Shown here: positions 46,401 to 56,016 of the stretch, piece by piece
Layout: every line of letters begins with the position of its first letter
Position numbering within the stretch: position 1 is the first letter of the stretch
Assembly: GCA_036023115.1 (NCBI GenBank)
Contig: JAYKKT010000076.1
Span: 434,001-498,000 of the forward strand
DNA from: Brasenia schreberi
Taxonomy: Eukaryota; Streptophyta; Magnoliopsida; Nymphaeales; Cabombaceae
DNA length: 64,000 nt
Direction: 5' to 3'
The notes under the pieces: model-generated
Database searches by the model: none
What the model saw: only the letters and a program-made list of their open reading frames with translations
What the model was told of the DNA's origin: nothing
Made by a program: the position numbers and the translations under genes

Positions 46401-46819
46401 CATCAGTGCTCCGTCTGCGTTGGGTCTTCGCCAACATGGTCGCCCGCCTCCGTTTCTGCCTTCCGGAGATGACTTCAAATGATATTTTGGTAAGAACAGG
46501 GTCTTGGACGTTCGAGATCCTGGGGTGTGAATCAGATACAAGAGTTGCTGCGCCGGGCTTGACAGGTGCTCCGGTTCCGGGCTCTTCTTGGCTCTCCTGG
46601 TCCTGTCTTGATCGGGCCAAGCCACTTCGGGGTTTCAAAACATGTTTTAAAAGGGTTTTCAAAAGCTATATCATATGTTTTTGAAAGATAAAGTTTAAAA
46701 CATATATACAGGGTTGTCTGGAAGGCTCCTGGGTTTCCAGACTCAAAATGGCCCTTTGGGGGCTGCTTGTATAAAACCAGATTCGTTTAAGAAATTCGTG
46801 GGATTTCGGGGTGTTTACA
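43410..46819 (-). repeat. 5' LTR of element F
   Basis: Same length and landmarks as the 3' LTR, shifted by 8019: six 110-bp repeats (44020-44640), TATA box (45579-45586), CCTAA-rich tract (45700-45980). It differs at about 43449, 44890, 45053, 45184, 45451, 45714 and 46363. Confidence 0.95.
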
Positions 46820-48721
46820 CTAACCACATTATTACAACCGAGGGGAGACAACGCTCCATTATTACAACCCCGTATCAAATTTAATTAAATGTAAGCAAGT
46901 TCATATAAAGGACCGAGTTAGGCACTTACGTGTAGCTGGTCCGTGTTCAACTTGCTTGGCTTTGGCCTTGTGAGTCTCCTTGGACAGCCGAAGGGGAGCT
47001 CCTTGGGTGTATGTTGGCGGCAGGTAGGGGTGCTAGCCGGATGGTATGTTAATGCTAGACGGGTGATGGAGTGACTAGGTGCAGCAGTTTAGGGGTGTTG
47101 GTTAGGGTGCTGGCCGAGGGTTGAAGTGGCAGGTAGGTGGGCTAGGTTGGTGTGTTGTTTGGCTGGGAAGAAGGGGATTAAGGGAGGATGGTGCCGGTGC
47201 AGCCGGGTGGATGAGTGGCAGGTGGATGGGTGAGCAGGTAGGGGTTGTCCTGGCTGGCTGGTGATGGAGGGAAGGTGCTGGTGGTGGCGAGAGATGGAGG
47301 GGAGATGGTGGATGAATGGGATGAGGTACTCACCGGGAGGAGGTGGTGCTGGGGGATGAAGGTGGTGCCGGCTTGGTGGTGGAAGAAGATGGCAGCCGAA
47401 GGGTGCTCCTCGCCGAAGATGGAAGGCGGTGGATTCAGTTGAAGTGGAAAGGTGGTAGCCAGGTGATGAAGAGGCGGTGGAAGTGGCTTGGAGGGAGTGA
47501 GGGGGGGTGAGTGTGGAAGAGAGAGAGTGAAACCCGCAAGAAAGGTGGGTTTTATAGGATGGAAAAGGGGCTGGGTCGGTTGGGGTGGTTTGGGTTAGAT
47601 ATTTGTAATAAGGTGGGCATGGGGAGTGGTTTGGGGTAGGTCGGTTAGGGGGGCTGGTTGGTGGTTTAGGGTAGGTCGGTTAGGTGGGTTGGGACTTAGT
47701 GGTTAGGGGTTTAATTAGGTGCATTAAGGTGGGTTTAGGCTTAGTTGGTTAGGATCTAGTTGGTCTAGCTAGGTGAGGTCGGCTAGGTGAGGTTGGGGGC
47801 GGTTTTGGGTGAGGATGGCTAGGTTTGGGTTAGGTTTAGGGGGGAGTGGCTAGGTGAGGTGGGCTAGCTTAGGGCTAGGTTTTAGGAACCTCCCCTTGGC
47901 ACCGGTCCATGGACCCAATTGCAGCCATGTACAAGTTGGTGCAGTCCCAGGTTAGGTGTAGGTGCATACAAGCTCAAACCCACACTCTAGGCTAAACTCA
48001 CAAAGCTAACCCACCCTTAACCAAAAGTCAAGCCTACCAACTTTCTCACTCATACTTTATCACCCCTTTTTCTCTCTCTACCCAAGCTTTTCACGTGAAA
48101 TATTTGTGGGCCCCACCTCCATTTATGAGAAGGTGATGTGGGCCATGGATGTGGATATTGGATTTGGATCCAAAGATCCAAATCCAAATCCAAATGCATG
48201 TTGGGTTTGGATCTGGATATATATGATCCAGATCTGACCCAAATTTGATTTTCTGATTCCATCATGGCGTTTCGAAACAGACGGTTTGTGTGGGGCCTAA
48301 CTGCATTAGTACTTCGTCTTGCGTTGGGTTTTTGCCAACATTGTCGTCCGCTCTTCTTCTCACCTTCCGGAGTTCATTTCGAGCAAATTTTTGATATCTG
48401 GGGCTTGGATGTCCGAGAATCTGGGGATGATTTTGATACGAGAGTTGATGTGCCGGCTTGAAGTATGCTCCGGGTCTGGGCTCTCTTTTGCTTCTTCGGT
48501 CCTGTTTTCAACAGGCCAAGCTGCTTTTGGGGTTTCAAAACACCTTTTTAAGGTTTTAAAACTATATATATATATATTTTTAAAACATATATACAGGTCC
48601 AAAGTATGTACAGGGTTGTTTGGAAGGCTCCTAGGTTTCCAGACTCAAAATAGCCCTTTGGGGCTGCTTTTGCAAAAACCAGGCATATTTGAGAAAATCA
48701 TGGGATTTTGGGGTGTTTACA
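46820..48721 (-). repeat. LTR K, right part
   Basis: It continues K after element F, with the TGTAATAACG-type block, a GTAAGT (minus, near 46930), a TATA box (47550-47556) and the LTR start read as GTGTTTACA at 48713-48721. What follows is not a polypurine tract, so K is a solo LTR or a 5' LTR. It is the same family as N (62392-63294). An AT dinucleotide run is at 48563-48578. Confidence 0.82.
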
Positions 48722-50695
48722 GGGGTCCATGTAAAGGGTTCATGCAAATGCTTGGGAGGAGAGAGAGGGAGTGATAGACCTAGCCATGTGGGCTCATTGG
48801 GTGAGGTGGGTTCAAGCCATGTGGGCTAAGTGGGTCTAGACCAAGGGGCTGCGACCAAGGTGGGCTGGACCGACTCCAAGAGGTAAGCGTAACCTAACCT
48901 AGCTGTTCTCTCTATATCCCTCTAAACCTAACCCCCAACCTAGCCTAGGTTCGAACCTACCTAACCCTAACTGAACCAACCTAACCCTAACTGAACCCTA
49001 ACTAGACTGAACCTAACCCCAACCACCTCAAAAATATCCCCCCAAACCGTCAACCGAACCCCCGGCCGCGCCAGCCGCTACCCGCTTCCCCCTTGGCGCC
49101 TGCCGCGTGCCCTACATCTTGTTTGTGTGCCCTACGTGTCACCCGAACCCCCAACGCCACTCTGCGGCACCCCTTCCTAGCGCCAGACGCCCGGCACACC
49201 CAGTGCCCAGCGCCGCTGCAGCCTTCCTACGCGCAGCGACTGCTGCGCCAGGCACCCAATGCCTCCCTGTCGGCCTGACCTGCCCCCTACCGACCTGACC
49301 TACACCCTGGCCGTGACCTGCAACCTAGGACAGACCCTACACAACCCCGTCTTGGCCGAACCTAAGCTCCCCTAAGGCCCTAACCATGACCCATAGAACC
49401 TCCCTCAAAGCCACTTAGGATAACCCCTCTTAGCTGCCCAAAGTGAACCGTAAACCTGAGCGTGAGCAAGTTGAAGACGGACCAGCTATTTGTAAGTGTC
49501 TAAACTTGGTCTATTACATTGCTTTATATTCAATTAAATTTTGATACGGGGTTGTAGTAAAGGAGCTTTGTCTCCCCCCGATTGTATAACTTGGTTTGAC
49601 ACACAAGCACATACGTGCACTTGAGCCTTTCCGCTCTTAGTTGCACACACACGGGCCTTGACAGACCCTAAGATATAGTTCTATTTATATATATTCAGCT
49701 GTGTGGGTTTATATTCAAGTCGTGTGCATTGTCTTTCAATTCTACACTCACACACATTGAGCTTTCGCTCTTACACCCAAGACCCTAGTAAGGGCCATAT
49801 TGCAATTTTATTTGGGTGTTTCATTCAAGTTGTGTGCGTGGTCTTTCAATTCCACACTCACACACATTGAGCTTTCGCTCTTACTCCCAAGACCCTAATA
49901 AGGGCCATATTGCAATTCTATTTGGGTTTTACATTACAAGTCGTGTGAGTTGTCATTACATATATACACAACACCCATGCACACGTTGGCGACCTTCGGG
50001 CCCATATATATATAGTTGTATTTCTCTTCCGCTATGTCTTTAAGATTTGGGTTTTAAGGTTCAGCTGTGTGAGGTGCATTTCAATTTATACACGGCATAC
50101 ACTTACACAATTGAGCCTTTCCGCTCTTAAGATATAGCCATATTTCCCTTTTGCAATTTCCCTTTTGCAATTTACATTACGCAATTTCCCTTAGCATTGT
50201 CTTTTAATTCGGGATTTCCCTTGGAGTTGTGTGAGTTTGCATTGCGTATTTGCCATACCACGAGTTAGGGTGCATACTTGCATCAAAGCAAACCCCATAC
50301 ACCCGTGCAAACATGCCAACTTAGGTCACTTGCACACACACCTAGCTGGCCTAAATAGCGTAAAATTGAAAGACATAGACACGTGCAAACCCACATATAT
50401 AAAACTTGCAAACACAAACACGAATCAAATCCATATTTTCAAATACTTATGTTTTCAAGAGTCAAAACCGTTTTATCAAAGTCCATAAGCATACAAACTG
50501 ACCCTTGCGCATCGGTGCAAGAAGGTTTGCGACGAAAAGATCTCGCTTGCCCATAATCACCCAAAAAAGTAAGATATTTCAAAACTTTGCTAGTTTTCAA
50601 GCAAACTAGCTGGCACACCCATATAAAGCAAAGTAGAACTCAAAAAGGTTCACTTTAGGCCTAAGAACCAGAAGTGAGAATTTTCAGTGTCTACA
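48722..50695 (+). repeat. LTR L (old, 5' part missing)
   Basis: It ends GTGTCTACA at 50695 and holds GTAAGT (about 49491), the conserved TCTCCCCCC block, two to three 110-bp-type repeats (49700-50000), and both U5 hairpins with compensatory changes. It is cut on the left by K. The C-rich stretch 48980-49330 gives proline/alanine ORFs that I do not believe are genes. It is inserted in the gag of G; the site should be AAGGG (50696-50700). Confidence 0.78.
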
Positions 50696-53158
50696 AAGGG
50701 GTTCTTGGGTTTTCCTAGAATGGTCAGAACTTTGAGGGGGCCAGCCTTGGGTGGCCCCTTCACATATACGACCTTCCTAGGGTTGTACAATGTGAGCCTT
50801 GGTGGCTCGAGCATGGTTTGCCCTAGTTTTACCTCATGGGTCTAGGAACTTGACAAGCAAGGGGAATTTATGACCCCTTGAAGCTGAGTTTGACTCAAAC
50901 CTAGGATCACTACGACTTTGTCCCTGAAAGGGATTTTGACATACCTGTGGAAGGTAGATGGCACAGTGCACAATCTGTGTATCCAGGGCCTTCCCAACAA
51001 CAGGTTATAATGGGTGTGGATGTCCAGGACATGGAACACCCCCGTGTGTGTTATCCCTCCCATTTCTATGGGGAGTTCGATAGATCCTAGTGGTCTAGAC
51101 GCATTTCCATCGTATCCAGTGATGACGATGGGGCTTGGGTTTACGGATGTCAAGGTGACTCCGATTTGGTTCGCCACATGAAGTGGAAGGATGTTGAGCC
51201 CTTCTCCCCCATCGACAAGGCACCTATCCAGAGAGTGGTTATTCAGAACCACCTCGATATGTAGGGCCTGGTTATGGGACTCGTAGGGTCTTTCTACATC
51301 GTCTTCCGAGAATACGATGGGCGTCTTAGCTCCTATGGTGGCCACTTGATTGGACAAGGATTCTGGGGTTATGTTCGAACTAACCTTTGCTCTTTCTAGA
51401 ATTTTCTCTAACACAAGTCTATGCCTAGGCGAAGTTTGTATTAGCTCTAGGATAGACATATTGATAGGAATCTTTGAAAGATGGTTTTCGAAATCATATA
51501 CCTTTAACACAACATTTCCTTTGTCCATTTTTTGGTGAAACTCTAGAAATATATGCTTTTGAGGGGCCAGGCACACTGACCACCTTTTTAGCATTTTGCA
51601 GATGTGGGGGTTGATAGATCCTCCCTGATCTTGTCACCTCCCCCACGATCAACCTAGGTTTCGCACTTAACATGGCTCTAATCGAAAGATTTAGAGCACC
51701 TTGAATTGTTAAAACTAGTTTAACCGGTGACGGAACTCTTGGTGGTCCCCGGATGACTACTTGGGCGGGTTTTTTATAAAGTATGAGAGTAGATGCACAA
51801 GTAGACAAACCAGACTCACATGCATATGCTAGACTCTTAGAAATTGTGAGAGCACATACCTCTTTTCCCTTCCCACTGGTACTTGTGTGCTTGGGAAGGG
51901 GTTCTTTGAAGATAGCTTGGGCAGGCTCAAGTTCCTCAGCGACCTGGAGCCGGCCTTCTGCTATCAAGTTCTCAATTTTATTTAGAAGGGAGAAACACCT
52001 CTTTGTGTCATGGCCTTTGAGCCGATGATACTTGCAGAATTTGTTTAAAAATCCCCCCTTTGAAGTGACTCCCTCGGGAATCTCGAGGAGTTCGATCATG
52101 CCTTGGGCAAGTAGGAGGTCTAGGACCTCCGATACAGGTTGCCCCAGCGGAGTGTACTCCCATCTTTCAAAGGGTTTTTGAAAACTTTTCTCCCTTTTAT
52201 TTTCTAGTTTTTCAAAATTTCTTGAAGCACTTGTCGGGCTTTGATCCACCCGGATATTGGTGATTTTGTGGGGTTTTGCCCCTTTGTTCGCAGTGGGAAG
52301 CCCATAAGTGTTGGGCATCTCCAAGCAAGTTTTCGAAACCACGCTTCCTTTCGATAGATGATCATAAATCCTTTTTTTCAAATTTGTTTCGAAAAGGGAT
52401 GCTTTTTTTATCAACTTATGGAAAGTTGAGATTTTGTGAAGCGAGAGAAGGGTTTCCAACTCGTTTTTAAAATTATCCAGGATGAGCATGACTGTGCATC
52501 CTTCGGATATTAGCTCTCGCACTTGACCTAGGAGAGACCTCCAACGAACGATGAATGTATGTACGTCTTCGTTCACACCTTGTTTTGTATCCCTCAAGGT
52601 GTTTAAAGTCGGCCTAACTTTTACGTTATGCGAGAATCTCTACATAAAGCAATTCGCTAACTCTTCGAAAGTTGCGAACTGGCTAAGGTCGTAGGAAGCC
52701 AACCATTTGGCAGTTGTGCCTTTGAGGGATAAAGGGAACCAATACACCCATTTCATCGAGTCCTTCTTATGGGCTCGACGAGAGAAAAGTTGCAAGTGAG
52801 ACCTAGGGTCGCCCATGCCATCATACCGATGGAAGTTCGGTATTTCATCGTCACTCTCTGTTTCATAGTCCACAGGCAAGAAATCAGACAGGACGTAACT
52901 CCTTTTCTCTTTATTTTGCCCTATCAGTAGCTGTTGTAGGGCTTTACAGTCCTTGTGTGTGAAGGACTCGTGGTATTGGTTACCTTCCACTACAGAAGTC
53001 TCCTTATGTTTGCGAGGTTTTTCAAATTTTTTCTTGGCCTTTGGTTCGCCATTTGACGAACATTAATCGCCTGCTTCAGCCTCTTGGCTAAGAGCGGCGA
53101 TCTTGGCCTCGAAATCCCTTCTCAAGTCCTCAATCTCTTGTTTTTTCAAAATCTTCAT
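50696..53158 (-). pseudogene. Gag-protease of element G, the only gag start in the window
   Basis: The ATG ending at 53158 opens a basic, coiled-coil-like N-terminus and follows an in-frame TGA. After 31 codons there is a TAA near 53064. The frame then stays open through the capsid domain to a TAG at about 52638 (Gln to stop, just after LANCFM), then to about 51494 with the zinc knuckle (about 52035-51995). A frame change there leads to the protease, with VDGGEG near 51210, and the tail is cut at 50696 by LTR L. It is clearly diverged from A, B, C and F, so it belongs to an older subfamily. It shows that full gag starts about 135 codons before the first A residues in the window. Confidence 0.88.
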
Positions 53159-53329
53159 TTGATCCAGTCAAGCAGACAATGCATGAATTGCAATGTATGG
53201 AAGGTTTTTATCAAAAAGAATTTTGAAAAGGCTTTTGTGAAATGCTAACCCTTTTTTCTAGATTTTCATTTCTTTTGAAATTTGCCTTGAAGGTGTTGGA
53301 TTTGATTCGTATGGAGACCTGCTTATGAA
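53159..53329 (-). other. Unassigned junction between G gag and H pol
   Basis: AT-rich sequence with many stops. It lies between the gag ATG of G and the RT-like remnant of H. No LTR end, primer-binding site or gene is visible, so the 5' LTR of G has been lost or H and G recombined here. Confidence 0.4.
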
Positions 53330-53850
53330 GGCTCGATACTTAGGGGGTGACTTTCATTGCCCCTTTTGGTTTTACAAAACCCTGAATTCGAGTTCTAAGA
53401 TGATGTCTAGACTCAATGCACATGAATGATTTCAGAGTGTGATGCATGATGATTATGCACACATTATGGGTCAGGCTTGTTTCTAAAAATCCCCAATCTT
53501 TGCATAAGTCAAGGATCTTGCGAATTTCAGGAAGTTCGGAGGCTTTTTTTTCCTCCTGGCTTTGGTGATTCTCGAGCTTTTCATTTTGAAAAAGCTCTAG
53601 ACAAAAGGGTGTTCAAGATCAGCTTTTTGGATTTTTTTTGGTTTTTGGGAGTTATATACAATTGTCGAAAAGCATTTTTACAATTTTCGAAAATGGACTT
53701 TGTACATGGCCAAAGGCTTGAAAACAAATTTCTTTTTGGAATTTTCATTTTTCCAAATGTTTTTGAGATTTTGTTTTGGGTTTTCAATTTTTTTGGTTTT
53801 TGGCAAATATCTGATTTTTTTGGCTTTTTCAAAAGGAGGGATCTTCCCAT
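53330..53850 (-). pseudogene. Pol N-terminus and RT scrap of element H
   Basis: The ATG ending at 53850 opens an 89-codon Lys-rich frame (to 53581) that corresponds in place and composition to the N-terminal linker of B pol. Further left, near 53530, GCGAATTTC matches the FHRILDF region and near 53330-53360 a piece matches RT around the DPSKCRAI segment of A. Most of the RT is deleted. Confidence 0.7.
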
Positions 53851-54149
53851 GAACCTACAAAGAAAACATTCATGAATCAGACTCTAATCAATAGGTCTAA
53901 GACATGGGTTTTGGGTTTTAGAGGTTCTACAGGACACCCTTGACCTAGATGGTCTTAGGTGGCGGCTCTGGGGGTATGGGTTGGCTGTAGCCCAATCCAT
54001 ACTTTTGTCGATTGGCCTGAGGTAGGACAGGTTCGAGCCTACCTTGGTTTTGGGTTCCCAGGCCCTGGTAGGGCTTATATCCCATATTCAGAATCATGTT
54101 CCAAGACTTCTTGTTTTTTGAAAAGTTTTTGTATAAATCATGGCCTTGG

Positions 54150-54535
54150 AACATGGAATCGTCCATGTTAGGGATATATACCCTTTTGGATTTTGGGATT
54201 TTGGATTCTGGGGTGATGGAAGACTTGGGCTTCCATGCAACCCTGGTTTGGGAGGTTTGTTTCTCAAAGAAAACCGTGTTTGGTCCTTTGAGAAGCTTTG
54301 GATATTTCAGGGTATTTTTGTCTTCAAGGGAAACCGTGCTTGGTCCCTCGATAGACTTTGAATATTTTGGGGTGATAGAAGACTCGTGCTTCCATACATC
54401 CCCGAATTGGGAGATTTTGTCCTCAAGGAAAGCCATGCTTGGTTCCTTAAGGAACTTAGGATATTGCAGGGTGATGGAAGACTTGAGCTTCCATACAACC
54501 TGTATTTGGGAGAATTTTTCTTCGAGAGAAGACAA
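54150..54535 (-). repeat. About 30-residue peptide repeats in the H ORF
   Basis: Units share the pattern S-L-E-D-K, then W-K-x-x-S-S-I-T, then Y-P-K-x-L-K/E-G-P-S-T-V. Four units are visible, one shortened. DNA copies are about 70-100 bp and diverged, so the array is old. Confidence 0.7.
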
Positions 54536-55234
54536 GCTTGCTCCCTCGATTTTTTTTTACTTGCTCCCTAGGTTCAACTCGTGGTGCCCCTAGGGATGGA
54601 TTTTTTTGTTTCAAAGCTGTAATCTTGGTTCCAGGGTACAAGACTAGGCTCGAAGAAGTGGGTTTTTCTATGGCAGGGTTATGAGCTCCTAAGATGTCGA
54701 TGCATGCGTTAGGGGTCTCCATGTCTACCATTTTTTGAATTTGTTTTTGTTTTTGCTTTTGAAATTCTTTTGGCTGGTGCGGTATATTTGGCGCACCTTG
54801 AAAATTCTCTAACTTAGGCACATTTCGTGGGTTTGTGTGTGCAGAGGGGTTATCCAATGCATCTGATGACCCTATATGAAGAAGAGAGTTTTGAGAAGGA
54901 TAAGTTTCAGGCATACCTCTTTGTGGCTTGTCTACCTTTTCATGGTGAGAGTAGGCTGTTTTCCCGGGTAACTCTATTTTGAGCCCTCGGGGTTTTATGA
55001 GGCGTTCCTTTTCAAAACCTACCTGTTTTTCACTCTCGTCTCTTTGTGGGGTGTGGGTTTCATGTCCCACTGTGTGTGTGCCTAGACTTAGGAATTGCAC
55101 TTGAATTTTTCGAAATTTCAAAGTTTGATTTTTCAATTTTTTTGTCTTTTTGAAAGTTTTCAAGATTTTTTTGATTTTTTGAAACAAAAACAACTTTTTT
55201 CAAATTTTCTTTGGAATTTTTGAATTTTGGATTT

Positions 55235-55732
55235 GTGGGAGTGGAGGACTCGCCCCTTTCTGGGTTTTGGCCTTTTACCTCAATTCCTTCATCGATTTTG
55301 AATTTGGTTTTCTTTTCACAATCTTTGTGCGCCCGAGAAGAGCTGCTATGGGATTTATGGGTTTTAAGCTCCTTGCTTAAAACCTCCATTTTTTTGAAAG
55401 TTGCCCATATATCAGCTAACATTTCTCGTTCTTTGGCTGTTTTGAAAACCTCTTTTGATTTACTCAACGAGGATTTTGGAAGTGTGGGAGTGGAGGACTC
55501 GCCCCTTTCTGGGTTTTGGCCTTTTACCTTACATCCTTCGTTGAGTTTGAGATCGGTTTTCTTTTCACGATCTTTGCATGCCCGAGAAGAGCTGCTATGG
55601 GATTTATGGGTTTTAAGCTCCTTGCTTAATACATCCATTTTTTCTTTAAAAATCGCCTGTATATCAGCTATTGCTTCTCGTTTTTTGGCTTTTTGAGAAA
55701 CCTCTTTTGATTTACTCGACGAGGATTTTGGC
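55235..55732 (-). repeat. 249-bp tandem duplication in the H ORF
   Basis: GTGGGAGTGGAGGACTCGCC starts at 55235 and again at 55484. The period of 249 bp is 83 codons, so the reading frame is kept across the two copies. Both contain the same LSKELKTHKSHSSSSRA segment. Confidence 0.88.
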
Positions 55733-55843
55733 TTTTGCTCCATTTTCTGCAAATTTTCTAAGTATGTACGAATTTTGGAAAACACCTTTTTTTTCGAAAA
55801 TTTTCAGTGTAACTTGTTTGTTTGAAGTCTACTTAAGTCCCGG

Positions 55844-55861
55844 GTCCCACCGGGCGTGCCA
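55844..55861 (-). other. Second copy of the H primer-binding site
   Basis: The same 18 bases TGGCACGCCCGGTGGGAC recur 151 bp inside the element, as part of a tandem duplication covering about 55712-56013. No LTR end is next to it, so it could act only as a decoy. Confidence 0.75.
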
Positions 55862-55994
55862 AAATTTTGAGTGTAACTTGTTTGTTTGCTCCATTTTCTA
55901 CAATTTTTCTAAGTATGCACGATTTTTGGAAAAAACACTTTTTTTTGAAAAAATTGAGTGTAACTTGTTTGTTTGAAGTCTACTTAAGTCCCCT

Positions 55995-56012
55995 GTCCCA
56001 CCGGGCGTGCCA
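55995..56012 (-). other. Primer-binding site of element H
   Basis: TGGCACGCCCGGTGGGAC starts four bases (GATT) after the LTR end. TGG pairs with the CCA end of a tRNA, which would prime minus-strand synthesis. I cannot name the tRNA with certainty. Confidence 0.75.
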
Positions 56013-56016
56013 AATC

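Larger units (their letters stand above)
35391..46819 (-). mobile_element. Element F: recent, internally deleted Tat-like copy
   Basis: Two LTRs of exactly 3410 bp (35391-38800 and 43410-46819) bound a 4609-bp interior with 3' UTR and pol only. I counted seven LTR differences by eye, all transitions, so insertion is recent. Gag, protease, the pol N-terminus and the primer-binding site are absent. The flanks are CAAAC (35386-35390) and CTAAC (46820-46824), a target-site duplication with one mismatch, and the two flanks together restore LTR K. Confidence 0.95.
53877..55785 (-). pseudogene. Repeat-rich ORF of element H ending in a gag-like tail
   Basis: Three consecutive open stretches in different frames (55785-55060, 55193-54456, 54535-53945) suggest one former ORF with two frameshifts. 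The first starts soon after the primer-binding sites and has two 83-residue repeats rich in Lys, Ser and Glu with a coiled-coil look. The last has about 30-residue repeats and ends in PNMDDSMF and a PPEPPP tail, which match the end of A gag-pro. No capsid, zinc knuckle or protease is seen. It may be a gag whose centre was replaced or lost, or an extra ORF fused to the gag tail; Ogre elements carry an additional ORF before gag, but I cannot show homology. Confidence 0.6.

Noticed and set aside
49093..49298. Pro/Ala-rich ORFs in LTR L as a possible host gene
   Set aside because: Short, overlapping, in a C-rich LTR leader, with no homolog in sister LTRs.
53477..53875. 132-codon plus-strand Phe-rich ORF
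   Set aside because: It is the antisense shadow of the Lys-rich pol N-terminus of H.
55995..56012. tRNA gene fragment
   Set aside because: The 18 bases fit a primer-binding site at the right distance from the LTR end; no cloverleaf is present around either copy.
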